DNA of 23,186 nucleotides from Candidatus Pelagibacter sp. (GTDB lineage Bacteria; Pseudomonadota; Alphaproteobacteria; Pelagibacterales; Pelagibacteraceae): the NCBI GenBank assembly GCA_028227525.1, contig JAOJAE010000015.1, positions 1-23,186 on the forward strand, written 5' to 3'. The notes under the pieces are model-generated. The model ran no database searches. It saw nothing but the letters and a program-made list of their open reading frames with translations, and was not told the DNA's origin. The position numbers and the translations under genes were made by a program. The stretch's first letter is position 1. Each line of letters opens with the position of its first letter. Shown here one piece after another: positions 17,033 to 23,186 of the stretch.

Positions 17033-17818
17033 TTAAGTAATGTTCTTAGGATCTGGCATCCCAACCTTGTTATATCCAGCATCTACGTAGTGAATTTCAC
17101 CAGTTACACCGTTTGCAAGGTCGCTTAATAGATATAATGCTGAATTTCCAACATCATGGATATCTACGTTTCTTTTAAGGAAAGAATGGTCTTCATTCCA
17201 TTTGTATAAGAATTTGGCATCTCCAATAGCAGAAGCTGCTAATGTTTTAATAGGTCCCGCACTTATTGCATTAACTCTCATGCCTCTAGCACCTAAATCT
17301 CTTGCTAAGTATTTAACGCTAGATTCTAAAGCTGCCTTACATACACCCATTACATTGTAATTTGGAATAGCTTTGCTTGCTTCATAGCTTAGAGTAATTA
17401 AACTTCCACCTTCCTTCATTACTTTAGAAGCTTCTTTTGCAACTTCCGTAAATGAGAAACATGAAATTAACATACTTCTTAAAAAGTTTTCTCTAGTGGT
17501 ATTTAAATATTCACCAGATAATTCAGACTTATCTGAAAATGCAATAGCATGAACCACAAAATCAATTTCACCCCATTGAGATTTAACATCTTCAAATAAT
17601 TTTGTTACATCTTCTTTTTTTTCAACATCACAGCTAAATGTAGTTTTTGAATTTAATTTTTCAGCTAAAGGAATAACTCTTTTTTTTAAAGCGTCACCTA
17701 AATAAGTAAATGCAAGTTCAGCTCCAGCTTCAGCAAGTTTTTGTGAGATACCCCAGGCGATAGATCTTTCATTGGCAACACCCATGATCAATCCTTTTTT
17801 ACCTTTCATCAAACTCAT
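17033..17818 (-). CDS. fabI: Enoyl-[acyl-carrier-protein] reductase (NADH) FabI
   Basis: FabI reduces trans-2-enoyl-ACP to acyl-ACP, the last step of each fatty acid elongation cycle. The 261-residue protein is a short-chain dehydrogenase-fold enzyme. The FabI-type nucleotide-binding start is GKKGLIMGVANERSIAWGI (about residues 6-24). The catalytic pair is Y154 and K161 in NYNVMGVCK, with the additional Y145 of LSYEAS equivalent to the second conserved tyrosine. RVNAISAGPIKTLAAS is the substrate-loop block. The spacing and motif are those of FabI, the classical target of triclosan-type inhibitors. The gene lies 3 nt after fabB in the same direction, so the two are almost surely co-transcribed. 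M4 is an alternative start. Confidence 0.96.
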   Translation of the reverse strand: MSLMKGKKGLIMGVANERSIAWGISQKLAEAGAELAFTYLGDALKKRVIPLAEKLNSKTTFSCDVEKKEDVTKLFEDVKSQWGEIDFVVHAIAFSDKSELSGEYLNTTRENFLRSMLISCFSFTEVAKEASKVMKEGGSLITLSYEASKAIPNYNVMGVCKAALESSVKYLARDLGARGMRVNAISAGPIKTLAASAIGDAKFLYKWNEDHSFLKRNVDIHDVGNSALYLLSDLANGVTGEIHYVDAGYNKVGMPDPKNIT

Positions 17819-17821
17819 AAT

Positions 17822-19033
17822 TTAAACCTTTTCAAAAATTAAAGCGGCGTTAGTTCCACCAAAACCAAAACTATTGGACATTACTGTGTTTAAAGTTGCA
17901 CCAGTTTCAGTTTTTGCAACTATGGGAAATTTTTTAGCCTCTTCATCCATCTCACTAATATTAGCTGAGCCAGCAATGAAATTATTTTTCATCATGATCA
18001 AACAATAGATTGCTTCATGAACAGATGCGGCACCTAAAGGATGTCCTGATAAGGATTTAGTTGAACTAATCTTCGGAATATTGTCTCCAAAAGTATTTTT
18101 AACAGCATTTAGTTCTGTAATATCCCCAACTGGAGTAGAAGTTCCATGAGTATTGATATAGTCAATTTTATTTTTAGTTGTAGACATAGCCATTTGCATA
18201 CATCTCACAGCTCCCTCACCTGATGGAGCTACCATATCGTATCCATCCGAAGTTGCTCCATAACCAGTTAATTCCGCGTATATTTTAGCACCTCTAGCTT
18301 TAGCATGTTCGTATTCTTCAAGCACAAGCACTCCTGCACCTCCTGCTATTACAAAACCATCTCTTGTTTTATCGTATGCTCTTGACGCTGTCTCAGGGGC
18401 ATCGTTATATTTTGAAGATAAAGCAGTCATGGCATCAAACATTGCTGTCATTGCCCAGTGAACTTCCTCACTTCCACCTGCAAAAACAACATCTTGTTTT
18501 CCCATTTGGATTAATTCCATTGAATTTCCAATGCAGTGTCCGCTTGTTGCACAGGCTGAACTCATTGTGTAGTTGGTTCCTTTAATCTTAAATGGAACAG
18601 CAAGTGTAGCCGAAGCTGTACTTGCCATTGTTCTTGGAACAATGAAAGGACCCATTAATTTTGGAGTTTTAGCTCTAGTTTTATCAGCTGCTAAAATTAC
18701 ATTTTCAATTGAAGGTCCTCCTGAACCCATAACAATACCAGTTTTAAAATTACTTACTTCATTTTCTTCTAATCCAGAGTCTTCAATCGCTTCTTTCATT
18801 GCGATATAATTATAAGCAGAACCTGAACCCATAAACCTAATTGTTTTTCTATCAATATGATCTTCTAATTTTATATTTGGTTTGCCATGAACATGACTTT
18901 TAAGATTATGTTCTTTATATTCCTCAGCATAAGAAATTCCTGATTTAGAATTTAATAGTGACTGATGAACTTCTTCTTGATTGTTTCCTAAACAAGATAC
19001 AATTCCTAAACCCGTGATAACTACTCTTCTCAT
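17822..19033 (-). CDS. fabB: 3-oxoacyl-[acyl-carrier-protein] synthase I FabB
   Basis: FabB is a condensing enzyme that extends acyl-ACP with malonyl-ACP. With FabA it is the branch that keeps the cis double bond for unsaturated fatty acids. The 403-residue protein has the Cys-His-His triad: C161 in [10 protein letters not shown]296 in [11 protein letters not shown], and H331 in [12 protein letters not shown], with K326 nearby. It ends with the glycine-rich [14 protein letters not shown]. Placement directly after fabA with a 1-nt overlap (TAATG) supports FabB rather than FabF. The N-terminus [12 protein letters not shown] is typical, which supports the chosen start. Confidence 0.95.
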   Translation of the reverse strand: MRRVVITGLGIVSCLGNNQEEVHQSLLNSKSGISYAEEYKEHNLKSHVHGKPNIKLEDHIDRKTIRFMGSGSAYNYIAMKEAIEDSGLEENEVSNFKTGIVMGSGGPSIENVILAADKTRAKTPKLMGPFIVPRTMASTASATLAVPFKIKGTNYTMSSACATSGHCIGNSMELIQMGKQDVVFAGGSEEVHWAMTAMFDAMTALSSKYNDAPETASRAYDKTRDGFVIAGGAGVLVLEEYEHAKARGAKIYAELTGYGATSDGYDMVAPSGEGAVRCMQMAMSTTKNKIDYINTHGTSTPVGDITELNAVKNTFGDNIPKISSTKSLSGHPLGAASVHEAIYCLIMMKNNFIAGSANISEMDEEAKKFPIVAKTETGATLNTVMSNSFGFGGTNAALIFEKV

Positions 19034-19533
19034 TATTTAAATAACCCCACTTTTAAGCTTTCTGCTGAATATATTTTTTTATCATCTGCAAATACTAGAC
19101 CATTAGCTAAACCAACTGTAGTTCCTCCAGGCGACATAATTTTTTTCATATCGATTTCGTACCTAACATTTTTTACACTTTTAATAACTTCACCTGTAAA
19201 TTTTACTGTACCCACACCAAGAGCTCGTCCTTTACCTGGATTTCCAAGCCACCCAAGATAAAAACCAACTAGTTGCCACATAGCATCTAAGCCAAGACAA
19301 CCTGGCATGACAGGATCTTCTTTAAAGTGACATTCAAAAAACCATAAATCGTCTTTAATATCTAATTCAGCTTTTAAAGAACCTTTATTAAAAGTACCGT
19401 TATTGTCATTAATTTCGGTTATTCTATCAAACATAAGCATTGGAGGAAGAGGCAATTTTGCATTTCCAGGGCCAAAAAGTGCTCCATTTCCACATGTTAT
19501 GAGGTCATCGTAGCTATATGAATTTTTTTTCAT
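19033..19533 (-). CDS. fabA: 3-hydroxydecanoyl-ACP dehydratase/isomerase FabA
   Basis: FabA dehydrates 3-hydroxydecanoyl-ACP and isomerises the product to cis-3-decenoyl-ACP, the entry to unsaturated fatty acids. The 166-residue protein has a hotdog fold signature: [20 protein letters not shown] with catalytic H69 and D83, followed by [10 protein letters not shown]. The N-terminal block [15 protein letters not shown] is also characteristic. AAGGGA precedes the ATG on the minus strand. It is the first gene of the fabA-fabB-fabI set and diverges from irr, with 93 bp between the two start codons. The Irr-type box at 19605-19621 is in this shared region, nearer to irr. Confidence 0.96.
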   Translation of the reverse strand: MKKNSYSYDDLITCGNGALFGPGNAKLPLPPMLMFDRITEINDNNGTFNKGSLKAELDIKDDLWFFECHFKEDPVMPGCLGLDAMWQLVGFYLGWLGNPGKGRALGVGTVKFTGEVIKSVKNVRYEIDMKKIMSPGGTTVGLANGLVFADDKKIYSAESLKVGLFK

Positions 19534-19588
19534 AAAATTTGAGTTCCCTTAATACTTGATTTAATGATAATATAATATAATAAAACAG

Positions 19589-19594
19589 TATAAT
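19589..19594 (+). promoter_or_regulatory. Probable -10 element of the irr promoter
   Basis: A perfect TATAAT at 19589-19594 would place the start of transcription near 19601, about 25 nt before the irr ATG and just ahead of the palindrome at 19605-19621. No good -35 hexamer is found at standard spacing. On the other strand, TATACT at 19592-19587 could serve fabA. Confidence 0.4.
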
Positions 19595-19604
19595 TTATTC
19601 TCAG

Positions 19605-19621
19605 TTTAGAATTATTATAAA
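19605..19621. promoter_or_regulatory. Irr/ICE-type operator in front of irr
   Basis: TTTAGAA-TTA-TTATAAA is an imperfect 7-3-7 palindrome that fits the known alphaproteobacterial iron control element (TTTAGAA-N3-TTCTAAA) with one mismatch. It lies between the likely -10 and the irr ATG (5 nt before it), a position suited to autorepression by Irr. Its reverse complement matches the box in front of rubrerythrin (20085-20101) at 15 of 17 positions. Confidence 0.65.
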
Positions 19622-19626
19622 CAAAT

Positions 19627-20055
19627 ATGACAAAAAACTGCAATTTTATTGAAAAATTAAGAGAAGCTGGATTAAGACCAACAAAGCAAAGAGTAAAAAT
19701 TTGTGAAATTCTCTTTAATAGAGAAAAAACTTTTCACTTTACAATCAATGATCTCGCAAAAAAAATTTCAGAGGATTTGAATCAAAAAATTTCTTTAGCT
19801 ACAGTTTATAATACAGTTCATGCTATAAAAAAAAAAGGTTATCTTAAAGAGATAGCAATCAATAGTGATAAAAGCTATTTTGATACCAACACATCAGATC
19901 ACCATCATTTTTATGACGAAGATACTCACGAATTAATTGATTGTGATCAAAATGATATTGATTCTATTAATATTAAAAATAATATCACCGGAAAAAAAAT
20001 AAACTCAGTTGAAGTTTTAATTAAAGTTGCGAGTGATAATCAAAATCAGAATTAA
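19627..20055 (+). CDS. irr: Iron response regulator Irr (Fur superfamily)
   Basis: Irr is the haem-status sensor of Alphaproteobacteria. It represses or activates iron genes through ICE boxes when iron is scarce and is inactivated by haem in the species studied. The 142-residue protein has a winged-helix domain (about 1-85) with recognition helix LATVYNTVHAI at 58-68. Its metal/haem domain carries the DHHHFYDEDTHELIDC block (91-106), whose HHH at 92-94 is the typical Irr histidine cluster. The block differs clearly from the Fur HHDH motif of the other regulator at 4179. The N-terminal haem-regulatory Cys-Pro motif of Bradyrhizobium Irr is not seen. It faces fabA and precedes rubrerythrin, and a matching operator lies in front of each of irr and rubrerythrin. 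Confidence 0.9.
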   Translation: MTKNCNFIEKLREAGLRPTKQRVKICEILFNREKTFHFTINDLAKKISEDLNQKISLATVYNTVHAIKKKGYLKEIAINSDKSYFDTNTSDHHHFYDEDTHELIDCDQNDIDSINIKNNITGKKINSVEVLIKVASDNQNQN

Positions 20056-20084
20056 TTCAATTAAATCAATAACTTAAATTATAC

Positions 20085-20101
20085 ATTATAATTATTCTAA
20101 A
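20085..20101. promoter_or_regulatory. Irr/ICE-type operator in front of rubrerythrin
   Basis: ATTATAA-TTA-TTCTAAA has one perfect ICE half-site (TTCTAAA) and one with two mismatches. It ends 3 nt before the -35 hexamer of the rubrerythrin promoter. A further TTTAGAG half-site lies at 20116-20122 inside the promoter spacer. The pair suggests direct Irr control of the rubrerythrin operon. Location upstream of -35 leaves open whether Irr activates or represses. Confidence 0.6.
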
Positions 20102-20104
20102 CTA

Positions 20105-20132
20105 TTGACATTCAGTTTAGAGGCATTATATG
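20105..20132 (+). promoter_or_regulatory. Promoter of the rubrerythrin operon
   Basis: A perfect -35 TTGACA at 20105-20110 is followed 16 nt later by a weaker -10, TATATG at 20127-20132. Transcription would start near 20139. A strong Shine-Dalgarno sequence AAGGAG at 20150-20155 precedes the ATG at 20162. The combination points to a well expressed gene. Confidence 0.65.
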
Positions 20133-20161
20133 TTCTTCATCATTAAATTAAGGAGAATAAA

Positions 20162-20578
20162 ATGTCATTAAAAGGAACAAAGACAAAAGAAAATCTAGAG
20201 GCGGCATTTGCAGGTGAAAGCCAAGCAAATAGAAGATATCTTTACTTCGCTCAAAAAGCAGATATCGAAGGATACAACGATGTTGCGTCAGTATTTAGAT
20301 CAACAGCAGAAGGTGAGACTGGTCATGCGCATGGACACTTAGAGTACTTAGAAGAAGTAGGTGATCCAGCTACAGGTTTGCCAATTGGTGAAACTAAAGC
20401 TAACCTAGCTTCAGCAGTACAAGGTGAAACACATGAATATACAGACATGTATCCTGGTATGGCAAAGACAGCTAGAGAAGAAGGTTTTGAAGAAATTGCA
20501 GACTGGTTTGAAACTTTAGCTAAAGCTGAAAAATCTCATGCTGGTAAATTCCAAAAAACTTTAGAGTCTATTAGTTAA
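20162..20578 (+). CDS. Rubrerythrin without rubredoxin domain
   Basis: Rubrerythrins are diiron four-helix proteins that reduce hydrogen peroxide to water. The 138-residue protein contains the ligands expected for the diiron site: E19 in AFAGES, the E52-x-x-H55 motif, E89 and E92 in QGETHEY, and E123-x-x-H126. It stops after the fourth helix and lacks the C-terminal Cys-rich rubredoxin domain of classical rubrerythrin (about 190 residues), so it needs an external electron donor. It has the strongest ribosome-binding site in the window and a good promoter with Irr-type sites. A hairpin separates it from the Fe-S protein gene 65 nt downstream. It is likely cytosolic and linked to iron/peroxide stress; control by Irr is inferred from the operator. 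Confidence 0.92.
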   Translation: MSLKGTKTKENLEAAFAGESQANRRYLYFAQKADIEGYNDVASVFRSTAEGETGHAHGHLEYLEEVGDPATGLPIGETKANLASAVQGETHEYTDMYPGMAKTAREEGFEEIADWFETLAKAEKSHAGKFQKTLESIS

Positions 20579-20586
20579 TAAATTTT

Positions 20587-20614
20587 TTTAGTGGGCATTA
20601 ATTTGCCCACTAAA
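20587..20614 (+). other. Long hairpin between rubrerythrin and the Fe-S protein gene
   Basis: TTTAGTGGGCA at 20587-20597 pairs perfectly with TGCCCACTAAA at 20604-20614 around a TTAATT loop, giving an 11-bp stem. There is no T run after it (ATACACACAAAT follows), and the T run lies before it, so it is not a standard intrinsic terminator. It may protect the 3' end of the rubrerythrin message or reduce expression of the genes beyond. Confidence 0.75.
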
Positions 20615-20643
20615 TACACACAAATAAAATTTCAAATAAAATT

Positions 20644-21975
20644 ATGAGCAAAGAAGGTAGTTTAGATGCCCCTATTCGACACCCGATAGATTTTGAGCAT
20701 CCTGATTTTTTAAATCCTGAGAAATTAGATGCTGAAATGAGAAGAGCGTTTGATATTTGTCATGGTTGCAGAAGATGCTTTAACTTATGTGATTCATTTC
20801 CAAAGTTATTTGACATGATTGATGAATCTAAAAATGAAGATGTTGAAAGTTTAAAAAGTGAACAATTTGAACCAGTAGTAGATGCATGTACTTTATGTGA
20901 CATGTGTTTTATGACTAAATGCCCGTACGTACCCCCTCATGATTTTGATCTAGACTTTCCTCATTTGATGTTGAGATACAGAACTGCTCAAAAAAAATTA
21001 GGAAAATTACCAAGTGTACCAACACAACTAGCCCAAATAGACAGAAATGCAAAAATTGGTGTTATGTTTTCAAGATTGGTTAATTGGGCATCTGATATTA
21101 AAAATAAATTTTTAAGAAAAATATTAGAGATTGTTGCAGGGATTGATAAAAGAGTTCAATTACCAAAATATAATTCAGAAACATTTTCAAATTTTTTTAA
21201 AAAGAATAAAGACAAAATAAAATTTGAAACCTTAAGCAAAGATAGAAAAGTTGTAATTTATACAACTTGTTTTGTTAATTTTAATAAAAAAAATACAGGA
21301 GTTGCAGCTTTAAAAGTTTTAAAGAAGAATGGGGTTGAGGTACAAGAAGCTTATCCAGGCTGTTGTGGTATGCCTTTTTTAGAACAGGCAGATCTTCCTA
21401 AAGTAGTTGAACAAGCAAAGAAAGTATCTAAAGATTTATTAGAATGGGTTGATAAAGGTTATAAAGTAATAACCTTAACAGCTAGCTGTGGTTTAATGTT
21501 AAAATTTGAATGGCCTCTTTTATTACCTAAGGATGAAAATATAAAAAGATTATCATCAAATGTGATGGATATTGATGAGTATGTTGTTGATATAGCAAAC
21601 AATGAAGGTTTAGCAGAAGGATTACAAGAAATAGATGGGGGCGTAACAGTCCACAATGCCTGTCATGCAAGAGCTCAAAATATGGGTATTAAATCAAGAG
21701 ACATGTTGCAACTAATACCAAATGTTAAACTGGATGTTGTAGAAAGATGTGCTGGCCATGGAGGGACTTTTGGAGTGATGAAAAGTACCCACGATTTAGC
21801 AAATAAAGTTGGAAGACCAACTGCTAGACAAATTAAAAATAAAAATAACAAATATATGGCATCAGATTGTCCACTTGCAGGCAAACATTTAAAGCAACTA
21901 GAGGTGGATACAAACATTTCTAATGATGAGGCGTTACATCCTATCGAATTAATGGCAAAAAGTTATAGATTATGA
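20644..21975 (+). CDS. GlpC/HdrD-like Fe-S oxidoreductase
   Basis: The 443-residue protein has two N-terminal cluster motifs, C39-x2-C42-x2-C45-x3-C49 and C82-x2-C85-x2-C88-x4-C93-P, of the ferredoxin type. Two CCG-type cysteine-rich domains follow. The first shows C209, the CC pair at 240-241 (PGCCGMPF) and C282; the second shows C340 (HNACHARA), C369 (ERCAGHGG) and C409. This is the architecture of GlpC, HdrD and related electron-transfer subunits, which pass electrons between a flavin or quinone partner and another acceptor. No flavoprotein partner such as GlpA lies nearby, so a glycerol-3-phosphate role is unlikely. It sits between rubrerythrin and a DUF3501 gene, overlapping the latter by 4 bp, so a role in feeding electrons to rubrerythrin is plausible inference. 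Confidence 0.88.
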   Translation: MSKEGSLDAPIRHPIDFEHPDFLNPEKLDAEMRRAFDICHGCRRCFNLCDSFPKLFDMIDESKNEDVESLKSEQFEPVVDACTLCDMCFMTKCPYVPPHDFDLDFPHLMLRYRTAQKKLGKLPSVPTQLAQIDRNAKIGVMFSRLVNWASDIKNKFLRKILEIVAGIDKRVQLPKYNSETFSNFFKKNKDKIKFETLSKDRKVVIYTTCFVNFNKKNTGVAALKVLKKNGVEVQEAYPGCCGMPFLEQADLPKVVEQAKKVSKDLLEWVDKGYKVITLTASCGLMLKFEWPLLLPKDENIKRLSSNVMDIDEYVVDIANNEGLAEGLQEIDGGVTVHNACHARAQNMGIKSRDMLQLIPNVKLDVVERCAGHGGTFGVMKSTHDLANKVGRPTARQIKNKNNKYMASDCPLAGKHLKQLEVDTNISNDEALHPIELMAKSYRL

Positions 21976-22571
21976 TTATGCCTAGAGAAAAAAAAGAGAT
22001 CCTAAAAGAAGACATCATGCCTTTAGATGTTTATACAAAAAACAGAAAAGAGCTTAGAAAAAATATTGTTAATTACAAAAAAGATAGAAGAGTCTCACTG
22101 GGACCATATGCAACTTTTTATTTTGAAAGCTATGAAACAATGTTGGCACAAGTTCAAGAGATGCTTTACATTGAAAAAGGTGGAGATGAACAATTAAAAG
22201 ATGAGCTTATTGCCTACAACCCCTTAATACCAAATGGAAAAGAACTAACTGCTACTCTAATGTTTGAAATTGATAACCCAGTTTCAAGATCAGCATTTTT
22301 AAGTAAAGTTGGAGGGATTGAGGAAAAAGTTTTTATAAAAATTAACGGAGAGTCAATTAAAGCAATTCCAGAAGAAGATGTTGATAGAACTTCCGCAGAA
22401 GGGAAAGCCTCTTCGGTTCAATTTATTCACTTTAAATTTACTGAAGAACAAATTCAAAAGTTCAAATCAGATGGTGTTGAAGTTGAAATTGGAATTGACC
22501 ACAAAGAGTATTCTCATACGACAAAATTAAGTGCATTAAATTTAAGCTCTTTATCAGCTGATTTTAGTTAA
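21972..22571 (+). CDS. DUF3501 family protein
   Basis: The 199-residue soluble protein has no assigned function. It is recognisable as DUF3501 by the block LKEDIMPLDVYTKNRKELR near the start, then RRVSLGPYATFYFESYETM and the ending segment EVEIGIDHKEYSH. There is no signal peptide, no membrane segment and no cysteine. Its start overlaps the stop of the Fe-S protein gene (ATGA), so the two are translationally coupled and probably work together. An ATG two codons later (21978) is an equally possible start. The 3' end overlaps the convergent SH3 gene by 8 bp, leaving no room for a separate terminator. Confidence 0.85.
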   Translation: MIMPREKKEILKEDIMPLDVYTKNRKELRKNIVNYKKDRRVSLGPYATFYFESYETMLAQVQEMLYIEKGGDEQLKDELIAYNPLIPNGKELTATLMFEIDNPVSRSAFLSKVGGIEEKVFIKINGESIKAIPEEDVDRTSAEGKASSVQFIHFKFTEEQIQKFKSDGVEVEIGIDHKEYSHTTKLSALNLSSLSADFS

Positions 22572-23007
22572 TTAAGCCCCATATATCATTGGTTTTTATC
22601 CATCCCTCATAATCATCGGATTTGATTTTACACCATTTTTCCTGACATTTATCGACAATCAATAGTCTACCTTTTTCTATTTTGGCTATGGGTTTTGCAA
22701 AAGAAGATGGTTTTTTAAATAAAATTTTATTTTGAATTGCAATTACAGAATTATTTTTTTTTAATTGCGAAATGTGTATCCAGCCACTATTATTTTTTAA
22801 ATCAATTATTCTTCTGAAATTTTCTTTTTTATCTATCTGTTTTAAGGGCAAGTTAATTTTTTTGTAAACATATTTTATATCAGATTCAAAACTAGGTCCA
22901 TAACGAACATTTACCTTGCTTTTTTTTAAAGAAACATAAGTTTCGTCAGCTATAGAAGTTGATATTAAAATTGTTAAACAGAACAATGAGTAAATAATTT
23001 TATACAT
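22564..23007 (-). CDS. Secreted SH3-domain protein
   Basis: The 147-residue protein has a signal peptide (about residues 1-20, hydrophobic core IIYSLFCLTILIS, cut likely after SIA). Two bacterial SH3-like units follow. The first shows VNVRYGPSFES at about 33-43 and ends with GWIHISQL; the second shows KGRLLIVDKCQEKWCKIKS and ends with EGWIKTNDIWG. The cysteine pair in DKCQEKWC could form a disulfide in the periplasm. Such proteins generally bind peptidoglycan or other wall components; no catalytic domain is present. It starts 1 nt inside the stop of the upstream ThiF/MoeB-like gene (TAATG), so the two are co-transcribed, a pairing seen in related Alphaproteobacteria. Confidence 0.85.
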   Translation of the reverse strand: MYKIIYSLFCLTILISTSIADETYVSLKKSKVNVRYGPSFESDIKYVYKKINLPLKQIDKKENFRRIIDLKNNSGWIHISQLKKNNSVIAIQNKILFKKPSSFAKPIAKIEKGRLLIVDKCQEKWCKIKSDDYEGWIKTNDIWGLIN

Positions 23008-23186
23008 TAACTACATTTACATTTTTTTTTTTTATTAAATTTTACTTTTCTGAAGTTTAAATTTAGCAAATCTATAATTAAAATATATTCATTTAAATTT
23101 TTTCCAATATTTAAAATTTTTTTTAAAATTTCGTTAGCTTGCATACTTCCAATAGTTCCAGCAATAGTGCCAAGTATTCCCTCATA
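23007..23186 (-). CDS. C-terminal end of ThiF/MoeB/HesA-family adenylyltransferase (partial)
   Basis: The frame enters from the right edge and ends at TAA 23009-23007, giving 59 residues. It reads YEGILGTIAGTIGSMQANEI, then a segment with GKNLNEYILIIDLLNLNFR. This corresponds to the GVLG..G.IGS.QA.E block and following strands at the end of MoeB and ThiF, the E1-like enzymes that adenylate the C-terminus of a ubiquitin-like sulfur carrier for molybdopterin or thiamine synthesis. The final residues, KKKKCKCS, contain a CxC where MoeB/ThiF usually have a CxxC zinc pair. MoeB and ThiF cannot be separated from this fragment. A run of 12 A (minus strand, 23033-23022) encodes the KKKK. Confidence 0.8.
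   Translation of the reverse strand, partial: YEGILGTIAGTIGSMQANEILKKILNIGKNLNEYILIIDLLNLNFRKVKFNKKKKCKCS

Noticed and set aside
18364..18809. Plus-strand open frames antisense to fabB
   Set aside because: FabB is complete and well conserved on the minus strand; these frames show no recognisable domain and look like shadows.
1..23186. Mobile elements, CRISPR arrays, tRNA or rRNA genes
   Set aside because: No transposase, integrase, spaced direct repeats, or tRNA/rRNA-like sequence was noticed; the gene content is core.

Overview
The window is very AT-rich, with tightly packed genes (overlaps of 1-8 bp are common), short spacers and compact proteins. The gene order is one well known from Alphaproteobacteria: murJ-trpS-nifU-like-tsaB-fur-miaB-phoH-ybeY-lnt-metK, then nusA-infB-rbfA-rpsO-pnp, then fabI-fabB-fabA facing irr. 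Protein style, genome compaction and this order together suggest a streamlined marine alphaproteobacterium of the SAR11/Pelagibacterales type. This is an inference from sequence character and synteny, not from a database search. No tRNA, rRNA, CRISPR array, transposase or phage gene was seen.

Layout. (1) 1-4170: the tail of a probable MurJ flippase, trpS, a NifU-like Fe-S carrier, then a convergent pair of envelope genes (a Bax-type glucosaminidase and a secreted NodB-type deacetylase). The 5' end of the deacetylase gene overlaps the 5' end of a very short tsaB. (2) 4179-10082: a head-to-tail run of fur-family regulator, miaB, phoH, ybeY, lnt and metK, with gaps of 1-4 nt or small overlaps, probably one transcript. 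(3) 10089-16777: the translation/RNA operon nusA-infB-rbfA-rpsO-pnp, which starts with a recognisable promoter and a terminator-like leader hairpin and ends in a strong 13-bp terminator. Genes that usually sit in this row (trmB, rimP, ylxR-like, truB) are missing from their places here. (4) 16776-19533, minus strand: fabA-fabB-fabI, the anaerobic-type unsaturated fatty acid branch plus enoyl reductase, followed by a small DUF1737 gene. (5) 19589-22571: an iron/peroxide-stress block with irr, a rubrerythrin lacking the rubredoxin domain, a GlpC/HdrD-like Fe-S protein and a DUF3501 protein. Near-identical 17-bp Irr-type (ICE) palindromes lie in front of irr and in front of rubrerythrin. (6) 22564-23186, minus strand: a secreted SH3-domain protein and the C-terminal end of a ThiF/MoeB-family adenylyltransferase.

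Most of the window is core housekeeping. The parts most worth a second look are the Irr-linked rubrerythrin/Fe-S/DUF3501 module, the nusA leader where rimP would be expected, the rpsO-pnp spacer with a tandem repeat and a 20-codon overlapping reading frame, and the miniature tsaB with its antisense-overlapping neighbour.
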